The position numbers and the translations under genes are program-made. From positions 1-28,226 of IMG/VR virus record IMGVR_UViG_3300009184_000157: a stretch of 28,226 bases of DNA. The stretch is one strand, 5' to 3'. Under the pieces are notes generated by a model that saw only the letters and a list, made by a program, of their open reading frames with translations, was not told the origin of the DNA and did no database searches. The stretch is from a virus. This document shows, in pieces, positions 6,461-12,811 of this stretch; the first letter of the stretch is position 1, and each line of letters starts with the position of its first letter.

Positions 6461-6694
6461 ATGGGTGAAAGTGGGGGTGTAAATTCAAATAATACGGCAA
6501 ACACGCCACCAGACCGCCAGAACGCGGTTGGTGGTCTAGGTGACGCTGTACACGCTCTCACACACTCTCTAGGGATACAGGAGTGTGGTGGGTGTGCCAA
6601 ACGCCGTGAATGGCTCAATCGTATGTGGCGGTGGTCACAAGCATCAGACCCCGTACAAGCCTACATAATTGGACAAGAGGAGAACCGCACATGA
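6461..6694 (+). CDS. Small CxxC-motif phage protein, 77 aa
   Basis: The C-terminal half has ECGGCAKRREWLNRM (41-55), a motif of the GCxxCxxRxxxLN type that I recognise from many small tailed-phage proteins of unknown function. The first 25 residues are Asn/Gly/Pro-rich. A single CxxC would need a partner or dimerisation to bind metal. Start support is a GGAG Shine-Dalgarno 4-8 bases before the ATG. The stop overlaps the next start in ATGA (6691-6694), so translation is coupled. Confidence 0.72.
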   Translation: MGESGGVNSNNTANTPPDRQNAVGGLGDAVHALTHSLGIQECGGCAKRREWLNRMWRWSQASDPVQAYIIGQEENRT

Positions 6695-7347
6695 AACTAT
6701 TTCTAGACCCATTTCCCTTTCGTAATCCTGAAAACCGCAGTGATCTAGCAGCAGTAATTTCTGAAATCACAAGCCGTGGTGAGCAGCCCAAGGACAAGGG
6801 CTACGCCAAAGTGGAAAAGACTCCTGCTCCCATTCCGCCAAGCAAGTCTGGCAAGCGGTACGACAAGGTGCAGAAGGTCACGGAATCCCACACTCGCACT
6901 CAATTGGAAAAGATGACCACCACCCGTCTGCGTGAATTAAAAAAGAAGTACGAAGGGTTGGTGGTAAAGGGTGATCGGGACGCTGCGCGTGAACTAGCCG
7001 ACATTCGTGGTCTGCTACGGGCTAAGGGCGCAGGTAGTGTACTGGACGAAGCCACGGAAGGCGACACGCACGCCGGCGGGGCTACATCAGTAAAGCGCAA
7101 GACTCCCCCCGCTACTGCAAAGAAGTTTCGGGGGGTTCCGGCTCCTGTGGTGTACACCCCAACCACCCCACGGGTCATGGAACCCCTGAAGGTAAGCGAA
7201 GCCTGTGGCGAATGCACAAGCGATGCCATAAAGTCCCTCAAAGCAGCGAACACCGCAGACCTACAGGACGCGCCCGGTGCTGCGGGGAAAGCCGCACACA
7301 AGCGGCTCCACAAGACAATTGGTAAAGTGCTGAAGGGCACCAAATAA
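6691..7347 (+). CDS. Hypothetical basic 218-aa protein
   Basis: Starting at the ATG overlapped by the previous stop (GAGGAG Shine-Dalgarno upstream), the product begins MKLFLDPFPFRNPENRSDL. It is Lys/Arg-rich, with a helical segment around residues 70-115 (TTTRLRELKKKYEGLVVKGD) followed by a Thr/Pro-rich stretch and a basic C-terminal helix ending KVLKGTK. One CGEC pair lies near residue 170. It is the last gene before a strong terminator. I do not recognise a family; nucleic-acid binding is suggested only by charge. A longer frame from 6610 overlaps the upstream gene and lacks its own Shine-Dalgarno. Confidence 0.68.
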   Translation: MKLFLDPFPFRNPENRSDLAAVISEITSRGEQPKDKGYAKVEKTPAPIPPSKSGKRYDKVQKVTESHTRTQLEKMTTTRLRELKKKYEGLVVKGDRDAARELADIRGLLRAKGAGSVLDEATEGDTHAGGATSVKRKTPPATAKKFRGVPAPVVYTPTTPRVMEPLKVSEACGECTSDAIKSLKAANTADLQDAPGAAGKAAHKRLHKTIGKVLKGTK

Positions 7348-7373
7348 ACCGTCCACCTTGGCAAATGAATCAG

Positions 7374-7394
7374 CCCCCCGCAAGGGGGTTTTTT
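7374..7394 (+). terminator. Rho-independent terminator
   Basis: CCCCC (7375-7379), GCAA tetraloop, GGGGG (7384-7388), then six T residues: a compact GC stem, a stable tetraloop and a U-tract. It closes the operon 5675-7347 and stands immediately before a late-type promoter box, so it insulates the two transcription units. Confidence 0.92.
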
Positions 7395-7400
7395 CTTGCG

Positions 7401-7407
7401 CTAAATA
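7401..7407 (+). promoter_or_regulatory. CTAAATA late-promoter-like box
   Basis: GCGCTAAATAC follows the terminator and precedes the 7428 gene. It is one of six CTAAATA boxes in this window, all just upstream of rightward starts. It resembles the T4 late -10 element TATAAATA, read by the phage sigma factor gp55. A start about six bases downstream leaves a short leader containing CGGAGGA. Confidence 0.65.
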
Positions 7408-7427
7408 CCGTTACGGAGGACTACTTT

Positions 7428-8222
7428 ATGGCAAACAAGGGATTACAGTTTGAGTGGTGCATCTACCACCTTATCGCAGTGAAGTCACGCATGGCACAGA
7501 CAGCGGAAACCAAGCACGCAGCAAGCGAGTACTCGGCTTCCCCCGCAGATGTCAAGAAGGACGCAGCCAGTGCAGTTGCAGCAGTGGAGAAAGCCTACGG
7601 AGCCGTAAGCGGCGTGGAAAAAACATCAGGTGGTGGCAAGGAACCCAAGACCGATCTGTATATCTCTGCGGGTCGGAGTAAACTCAAGTGTTCCCTGAAG
7701 TACGGCGGCAGCATTCAGTTGTCTTCGGCGGGTGTAAACACCACCGTGGAGTTTATTTCAGGAATTCTGAAAGCGTACACGAAAAGCACGGGGCGTGATG
7801 TTGCCAAGTGCAAGCGAATTCTGAAAAGTCTGGCTGAGTTTGAACACGAATACGGCGACTTGGGCAAGATTGCACAGAACAAGGCTACGCAGAAACTCAT
7901 TGAAGCCAAGAAGTTTAATCTGGAATTGCAGTCCATCTTGGGATCGCGCACTGAACCTGATGTGGCTTCGGAAAACGAGCGCATCAAGTTAGCCATTGTT
8001 GAAGAAGCCATCACAGGCAAGTACACCTTTGGCGCAACCTCCAAACTGTCGGCAGACCATATCCTCACGGAAACCGAAATCAAAAAAGTTGACGCCAAAC
8101 TCATCCGCGAGGTAGCACACAAGACATCGGTGCGCCTAGCACTCAAGGGACGGGGCAAAAAGGTTGTGGGCGGACGGGAAGTGCGCTTGAATGAAATAGT
8201 TGTGCGTTTTGACACTGCTTGA
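7428..8222 (+). CDS. PD-(D/E)XK-like nuclease-fold protein (tentative)
   Basis: I start this 264-aa protein at ATG 7428 (MANKGLQFEW) because CGGAGGA lies at the right distance and the CTAAATA box lies upstream; an in-frame start at 7365 would lie before the terminator. The pattern GLQFE (5-9), TDLYI (D76) and CSLKYGGSIQLSS (K91) resembles the E...D...(D/E)XK layout of restriction-endonuclease-like folds, with Ser in place of the acidic residue before LK. The rest is mainly alpha-helical with a basic C-terminal beta region. Nuclease activity is uncertain because of that Ser. It has no capsid-targeting-like N-terminus, unlike the genes after it. Confidence 0.65.
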   Translation: MANKGLQFEWCIYHLIAVKSRMAQTAETKHAASEYSASPADVKKDAASAVAAVEKAYGAVSGVEKTSGGGKEPKTDLYISAGRSKLKCSLKYGGSIQLSSAGVNTTVEFISGILKAYTKSTGRDVAKCKRILKSLAEFEHEYGDLGKIAQNKATQKLIEAKKFNLELQSILGSRTEPDVASENERIKLAIVEEAITGKYTFGATSKLSADHILTETEIKKVDAKLIREVAHKTSVRLALKGRGKKVVGGREVRLNEIVVRFDTA

Positions 8223-8227
8223 TTACG

Positions 8228-8234
8228 CTAAATA
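8228..8234 (+). promoter_or_regulatory. CTAAATA late-promoter-like box
   Basis: ACGCTAAATATT begins just after the stop of the 7428 gene and ends five bases before the ATG at 8240. If it acts as a T4-type late promoter, the transcript would start at or near the start codon, matching the lack of a Shine-Dalgarno there. Confidence 0.5.
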
Positions 8235-8239
8235 TTCCT

Positions 8240-8968
8240 ATGCCCAAACCATTCCGCCAGTACATCACCGAACGCCTAGCCATTGAGGACAACCCCAATG
8301 CGTACACGCCACCCGCTACCAGTGGAGCGCGTAGTCGTGCGGACATTGCGTACGAGCGGCGGCAAGCACGGCTTTACGGTGGAGTCATGGCACGGGTAGC
8401 CGCAAAGGCTCTTGCAAAGTCGCAAGCACAGCACCGCACACAGTCGGCGCGTGAGCCGTTTCCGTGGAGCGATGGAGGCTACAACATGAAGCCAGGCTGG
8501 TGGCATCCCACCAAGCAGTGGTTCCTGTTCACCCGCGACTACCATGTCACGCAGATTGTAAAGACTCCACGGGCATTCGGCATCTCCACCGCAGAACTGA
8601 ATGGGGGACTGCTGAAGGAAGCAGAGAATTTGGTGTCGCGCCGCGTGAATTGGTATGACAGCGAAGGCACTCCACAGGCACACACAGCCGAAAGTGTGCG
8701 CGACAGCATTCTGAAGACGGACATTGATCTGGCTTATGAAGTGCAGCGGCTTGCGTACATGAAGGGTTGGCTGAAGGTGTACTCAGGAAGCGCACGAAAT
8801 TCACCGTCACTGGAAGGCATCAACGGCGACTCTATTCGTGCAGCACTGCGCGAGATCAGCGAGAGCGGTGGCAACTTCAACACAGTCGTGGTGGAGCGCG
8901 TTGGACTGAATCGCGGACTATCGGATTTCAAGCGGTACAATCCAAACGAGTGGAGAACCGTGTCGTGA
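8240..8968 (+). CDS. Hypothetical 242-aa protein with capsid-targeting-like N-terminus
   Basis: The start MPKPFRQYITE-RLAIED contains the F-x-x-Y-I-x-E element seen on most downstream genes, and a T4 gp21-type protease would cut after Glu11. The body has a Trp/His-rich segment (PGWWHPTKQWFLFTRDYH, about residues 85-103) and several helices; I recognise no enzyme family. A TTG start at 8219 would overlap the upstream gene and lacks a Shine-Dalgarno. The last four bases overlap the next gene's GTG start (GTGA), so it begins a chain of coupled genes reaching 11517. Packaging into the capsid is inferred from the N-terminus only. Confidence 0.75.
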   Translation: MPKPFRQYITERLAIEDNPNAYTPPATSGARSRADIAYERRQARLYGGVMARVAAKALAKSQAQHRTQSAREPFPWSDGGYNMKPGWWHPTKQWFLFTRDYHVTQIVKTPRAFGISTAELNGGLLKEAENLVSRRVNWYDSEGTPQAHTAESVRDSILKTDIDLAYEVQRLAYMKGWLKVYSGSARNSPSLEGINGDSIRAALREISESGGNFNTVVVERVGLNRGLSDFKRYNPNEWRTVS

Positions 8969-9534
8969 AGTCATTCCGCGACCATCTCCACGAAGCCGTG
9001 ATTGCATCAACAAAAGCGGTCAAGGGCGCACGCAAGCCACGCGGCTACAAGAAAACCGCTGCAAAGACGCTTGAGCGTTTGCGTGCTGAAACCACATATG
9101 ACGGCAAGACCTACGCGGCTTACGATTCCACAGGGCATGACAATCCCAACGCTCGTTGGCTTGAGAAGTGGGGACTGCCGCCCACGAACGATGTCAAGAC
9201 TCTGCGCCAGTACTTGCCGCTGCTGTGGTGGTGGGATCACGGCAAGATCATGGTGTGGGAAATTCCGCCACACCAAACCGCGGATGTGATACACAACGAT
9301 ATTCCTGAATACAATGTTGCGGCTCAACAATCAACCAACAAAAACGGTATGCCTGACTATCAGGGTCGCGTTGACCGTTTCCGCAAGACCGTTTCGCTTA
9401 TCTCTGCGGCAACAGGACAAAATCTGCTGCGTGATCGTGCGCTTCAACGCGGCAAGAATCGCGTGGCAAACAACCTTGCGCGTATGTTCCCCGGTTACAC
9501 AGTGGTAGACATGGATGTGGAAGGCGCGATATGA
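8965..9534 (+). CDS. Hypothetical 189-aa protein with capsid-targeting-like N-terminus
   Basis: I choose the GTG at 8965, whose TGA overlap with the previous stop is typical of this chain. It gives (V/M)KSFRDHLHE-AVIAS, matching the F-x-x-H-L-x-E cut-site pattern with Ala after it, the best T4-like case in the window. Longer upstream frames run inside the previous gene. The body is basic (KGARKPRGYKKTAAKTLERL), then has a Trp-rich core (LLWWWDHGKIMVWEIPP) and a helical C-terminus. Function is unknown. It ends in an ATGA overlap with 9531. Confidence 0.75.
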   Translation: MKSFRDHLHEAVIASTKAVKGARKPRGYKKTAAKTLERLRAETTYDGKTYAAYDSTGHDNPNARWLEKWGLPPTNDVKTLRQYLPLLWWWDHGKIMVWEIPPHQTADVIHNDIPEYNVAAQQSTNKNGMPDYQGRVDRFRKTVSLISAATGQNLLRDRALQRGKNRVANNLARMFPGYTVVDMDVEGAI

Positions 9535-10055
9535 AGAACTTCAGTTCTTATTTCAACGAAGGCGTGGAACACGGCAACACACCCAAGCCCAAGCCCGAGT
9601 ACTTTCAGAAGCCGTTCAACATCAGCGGCAAGATTGTGCAGTTGAATCCGGTGTTTGATATTCCCGTAAAGACCAAGAAGTACAGGAACACGCGCTTCCG
9701 CATTGGAGAACGGGAGGGGAAGAGTCCGTATGTGGATACTCCCGGTCAGAAAGCGTATGATGCCAAGATGAGCGTGTGGCGATGGCGCGTTCGCATTCAG
9801 ACCGATGAAGGGTGGATGCTCATGGGCTACATTGGCACATCGGATCGCAAGGAAGGGTTGCCGCCCATTCGCTTGGGTGATACGGTTGAAGTCACGGCAT
9901 TGAAGTTGTCGCAGATGACAGGCGGAAATCAAATGACCTACGCTGATTCGTGGGTAAAGGGCGGTTACACCACATACTCGGACAAGGCTGTGGACTACCG
10001 CTCCGAAAATTTCTCCCGTCAACTGCACGGAAAGGTGAAGCGTAAAGCCGTATGA
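9531..10055 (+). CDS. Hypothetical 174-aa protein with capsid-targeting-like N-terminus
   Basis: The N-terminus MKNFSSYFNE-GVEHGN again has Phe, Tyr and Glu in the shared spacing, with Gly after the putative cut (T4 gp21 accepts Ala or Gly). After the peptide the protein is rich in beta-type sequence with many aromatic and basic residues (KTKKYRNTRFRIGE, MSVWRWRVRIQTDEG). RLGDTVEVTALKL hints at a small OB- or SH3-like barrel, and the C-terminus is basic. Both ends overlap the neighbours by ATGA. Nucleic-acid binding is possible but unproven. Confidence 0.74.
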   Translation: MKNFSSYFNEGVEHGNTPKPKPEYFQKPFNISGKIVQLNPVFDIPVKTKKYRNTRFRIGEREGKSPYVDTPGQKAYDAKMSVWRWRVRIQTDEGWMLMGYIGTSDRKEGLPPIRLGDTVEVTALKLSQMTGGNQMTYADSWVKGGYTTYSDKAVDYRSENFSRQLHGKVKRKAV

Positions 10056-10798
10056 TAGACTTCCGCTCCTACCTCACCGAACTGTTTGACACAAAGTTTT
10101 CCCTGCACAGCATGGGATACAACCAATTCATTTTTCATGTGCAGGAAAAAGACGGTCGCTTGACCCCTGTTCCTGATCGTGGAAGCAAACTCACGCAGTG
10201 GGTGGAAACGGAATTGGGAGTCACGCCGGAGAATCACTTTGACAGTCTGCATAAGTTCTACACAAAAAAAGCAAGAGTGTATGTGTACTCGGTGGAGTTT
10301 ACTCCACTTGTGCAGATCCGAAACGAATACCCTGAATTTTTGCTGTTCTACGGCTTGGAGCCTGACGGCATCTACGAGTTGTCGTTTTCTCGCCACGCAA
10401 CATCGCTTGAGCGTATGCCGCCCCGTCCGTATCCAGTTGGCTCAAAACCCAAGGACATCAGCAAGTTCTATTGGAAATTTGATAGCGGCGGCACAGATGA
10501 AGACCTGAATTGGTTGAGTACAGGCGGCGCGGCTTCCGTGCTTGGCGCGGTGGTGGACGCTTCCCGTGAATTCGTCAAGAACAACGATCCCGTTCGCGGA
10601 ATCATCATTGGAACCAAGACCAGTGCCAATCCTGCGCGTGGTCGCATCTACAAAGCACTTGCGCGTAAAGCAGCCGCCGCAGTGGGCGGCACGGTGCATG
10701 AGTTGGACATTGCGCGTGGGGGCATGGCAGCACCCACCATTGTTTGGTTGGACAAACAGCACAAGTTTGGTGAATTGTATCAGGGAGGTAAAGCGTGA
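10052..10798 (+). CDS. 248-aa protein with capsid-targeting-like N-terminus, domain shared with next gene
   Basis: The start MIDFRSYLTE-LFDTKF is nearly identical to that of the next gene (MNTFRSYLTE-VFDRPF). The C-terminal region from about residue 155 (ASVLGAVVDASREFV, then GRIYKALARKAAAAVGG) resembles the corresponding part of the next protein (ILATVIEAVRMFL, then DAVYSAMMRRFGKQYG), so the two are paralogous over much of their length. Unlike its neighbour it has no HNH domain. The start overlaps the previous stop in ATGA and the end overlaps the next GTG. The shared domain is of unknown function. Confidence 0.77.
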   Translation: MIDFRSYLTELFDTKFSLHSMGYNQFIFHVQEKDGRLTPVPDRGSKLTQWVETELGVTPENHFDSLHKFYTKKARVYVYSVEFTPLVQIRNEYPEFLLFYGLEPDGIYELSFSRHATSLERMPPRPYPVGSKPKDISKFYWKFDSGGTDEDLNWLSTGGAASVLGAVVDASREFVKNNDPVRGIIIGTKTSANPARGRIYKALARKAAAAVGGTVHELDIARGGMAAPTIVWLDKQHKFGELYQGGKA

Positions 10799-11517
10799 AC
10801 ACATTCCGTTCCTACCTTACCGAAGTATTTGACCGTCCGTTTCCTGTGCGTGAACTGAAACGCCTCGGTTACGGCGCGACTACAATGGAAGTCACTTACC
10901 ATGCACTGGTTGATGATGGGCAGGACTTGATGATTGACATCACGAACATCGGCAGATGGTGGGAAATCAATTTCACTCTTGACGGTTCACACGAACTCAC
11001 CCATGCAGGCAAGCCGTATCGCATACTTGCAACGGTGATTGAAGCGGTGAGGATGTTCTTGAAGTGGCACACCGAAACATTTGAAGAACTGCCGCAGCAG
11101 TTTGACATGGTGTCCAAGTCAAGCGAAGGCAAGCGCGATGCGGTCTACAGTGCCATGATGCGGCGATTCGGCAAGCAATACGGTTACAAGATCGTGGATC
11201 GTTTCGTGAGCGGTCAAGGACCGCTTGAGAACAGGCGCACCGTGACCAGCGCACGATTGGCAGAAGCCCGTGACTACAAGGCTGAGTACGCCAATATGTA
11301 CGGCGGCGACAATCCCACGCCCAAGCAGCGCAAAGCCATGAAGAAGAAAACCGCTCGGAAGCGTGTGCTGCGGCGCATGGGTCGGGAAGGCACCAGCACA
11401 GACGGCAAAGAGATTGACCACAAGAACGGCAACGCACTAGACAGCCGCCCGTCCAATCTGCGCTTGGTGTCTCGCCACACCAACCGCTCCAAGGACAACA
11501 ACAAGTGGCGGAAATGA
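10795..11517 (+). CDS. HNH endonuclease with capsid-targeting-like N-terminus
   Basis: The 240-aa product has three parts. The leader MNTFRSYLTE-VFDRPF (GTG start, GGGAGGTAA Shine-Dalgarno) is near-identical to the previous gene's. A middle domain is paralogous to that gene. A C-terminal HNH module of the HNH_3 type (about 205-240) reads KEIDHKNGNALDSR, then SNLRLVSRHTN, the usual His and Asn ligands of a beta-beta-alpha-metal nuclease. It is preceded by a basic segment rich in Lys/Arg (about 175-195) that probably binds DNA. HNH enzymes nick or cut DNA. Carriage inside the virion is inferred from the leader. It is the last gene of the coupled chain. Confidence 0.85.
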   Translation: MNTFRSYLTEVFDRPFPVRELKRLGYGATTMEVTYHALVDDGQDLMIDITNIGRWWEINFTLDGSHELTHAGKPYRILATVIEAVRMFLKWHTETFEELPQQFDMVSKSSEGKRDAVYSAMMRRFGKQYGYKIVDRFVSGQGPLENRRTVTSARLAEARDYKAEYANMYGGDNPTPKQRKAMKKKTARKRVLRRMGREGTSTDGKEIDHKNGNALDSRPSNLRLVSRHTNRSKDNNKWRK

Positions 11518-11543
11518 AAAATAGAAGTCTCGCGGGAACACGC

Positions 11544-11564
11544 CAGCATTACTAAATAATGCTG
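11544..11564 (+). promoter_or_regulatory. CTAAATA late-promoter-like box inside a perfect inverted repeat
   Basis: CAGCATTA (11544-11551), loop CTAAA (11552-11556), TAATGCTG (11557-11564). The late-type box CTAAATA (11552-11558) overlaps the loop and the second arm. It stands 37 bases before the ATG at 11596, with AAAGGAGAA before that start. The hairpin has no T-run, so it is a weak terminator candidate at best; extrusion or a protein-binding palindrome is possible. Confidence 0.6.
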
Positions 11565-11595
11565 ACAAGCCAAAATCACTCAAAGGAGAACTCTT

Positions 11596-12321
11596 ATGGC
11601 ATTCACAGCAGGATCAGTAGAACTCGCAAAAGCGAACAAACTCGGCAACGCCCTTGCCCACCTTTTCACCGCACACGGTCTTACAGGTGCAGCCGGACGC
11701 ACTGGTGCGCTCCTGATTGAAAAGGCTGCTCGTAAACTGGGCTTCGGCATCACTGGTATCACCACTGGTGCGGGCTTCCCGCCTTTCGGTAGCATTCTCC
11801 CGTCTTTGCTTTCGGGAACCGAGGCTGCATTACAGAATCCTCGCGGCGAGACAATGATAAACAACATTGTTCTTGGAGCCATTGAAGGACAGACCGTTGG
11901 CATCTTCCTTAAGAAGTTTGTCCGTAGTGGTGCAGACTATCAGGCAACCATGTTCCAAGGTCTTACCCTTTCAGCGGCAACCACAGTTGCAGGAACCACT
12001 TTCCAAATCAACGGTGGATTCAGCGCAAACACCAACGATCTTATTGTAATTGGTTCTGCTTCATACAAAGCCATTAGTGGAAACACGGGATCGGTTGCTG
12101 GTGGAAAATGTGAAGTCACAGTAAGTCCTGCAATCGGTATTGTGTATCCTGTTGGAACTACCTTAAATATACAGACCGTGGGAATGACTCGCGGAACTGT
12201 TGGAATTGCTGGCGCAACATTTGAGAACTTCCAAGGCAGAGGAGTCGTCAACGGCGGATTCACTGCCGCTGTTTACTACAACACTCCATCGGGCGGAAGC
12301 GGAACTTGGGTAGTTTCGTAA
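11596..12321 (+). CDS. Gly/Ala/Thr-rich 241-aa protein, probably virion-associated
   Basis: The product starts MAFTAGSVELAKANKLGNAL (AAGGAG Shine-Dalgarno). The first 90 residues are Gly/Ala-rich helix-like, and the rest is beta-type, with repeating Gly/Thr/Val strands (TTVAGTTFQINGGFSANTND, VTVSPAIGIVYPVGTTLNIQ). Low charge and beta-richness are typical of structural or decoration proteins, and a late-type promoter box lies upstream. There is no signal peptide and no catalytic motif. The family is unrecognised, so the structural role is inferred from composition and context only. Confidence 0.7.
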   Translation: MAFTAGSVELAKANKLGNALAHLFTAHGLTGAAGRTGALLIEKAARKLGFGITGITTGAGFPPFGSILPSLLSGTEAALQNPRGETMINNIVLGAIEGQTVGIFLKKFVRSGADYQATMFQGLTLSAATTVAGTTFQINGGFSANTNDLIVIGSASYKAISGNTGSVAGGKCEVTVSPAIGIVYPVGTTLNIQTVGMTRGTVGIAGATFENFQGRGVVNGGFTAAVYYNTPSGGSGTWVVS

Positions 12322-12327
12322 TACCAA

Positions 12328-12810
12328 ATGGCTGAAGAATTTGATTTTGGCTTCACGGCGGTAACAGGGGAGGAGTTGGGTCTGGTGGTGACACCACCAA
12401 CTCCTCCCCTTCCGTCTGTTTCACCGGATGCGATCACAGCCATTGCTGCACAGATCGCAGAACTGAAAAACGCAGTGGCGGCTATCAAACCTGTGTCTGC
12501 AACACAGATCACTCGCGTGGAAGAAAAGATTGATCGTGTACTCAACATGGAACTGCACGAACTAAATGCAGCGGTGCAGTCGCAAGGCGAAAGCCTGTCA
12601 AGCGTATTGGACGAAGTGGAAGAACGGGCTAATGCCACACGGGAAGAGTGCAAGGAAAAACTGCAAGCCCTTGAGCGTATGATCCTACCGCTACTAACTA
12701 GTCTTATGAAGAATCCCGAAAAGCCCTACATCAAATGGGAAGGTCGTGCAGAAAAGATTGCTGCACAGATAGACAAAATCACCACTATCACGCGCAGTTA
12801 CGGAGTCTAA
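12328..12810 (+). CDS. Conserved phage coiled-coil protein, 160 aa
   Basis: The first 35 residues are acidic then Pro/Thr-rich (VVTPPTPPLPS). Residues 35-120 form long amphipathic helices (IAAQIAELKNAVAAIKP, VEEKIDRVLNMELHELN). The C-terminus LLTSLMKNPEKPYIKWEGRAEKI resembles the PLLxNLxKNPExxYIxWPxR ending I associate with a small protein widespread in T4-like marine phages, of unknown function. The start is an ATG six bases after the previous stop with no clear Shine-Dalgarno. A large hairpin lies in its Pro-rich coding segment. Confidence 0.72.
   Translation: MAEEFDFGFTAVTGEELGLVVTPPTPPLPSVSPDAITAIAAQIAELKNAVAAIKPVSATQITRVEEKIDRVLNMELHELNAAVQSQGESLSSVLDEVEERANATREECKEKLQALERMILPLLTSLMKNPEKPYIKWEGRAEKIAAQIDKITTITRSYGV
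12367..12409 (+). repeat. Large nested inverted repeat inside the coding sequence
   Basis: Outer arms GGGGAGGAGT (12367-12376) and ACTCCTCCCC (12400-12409) are perfectly complementary, as are inner arms TGGTGGTG (12383-12390) and CACCACCA (12392-12399). Six bases (12377-12382) form a one-sided bulge. The RNA would be a very stable hairpin about 40 bases into the gene, encoding EELGLVVTPPTPPL. Confidence 0.85.
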
Positions 12811-12811
12811 A

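Noticed and set aside
7365-7427. Upstream ATG for the PD-(D/E)XK-like gene
   Set aside because: It lies before the intrinsic terminator and would translate through the hairpin; ATG 7428 has CGGAGGA and a promoter box.
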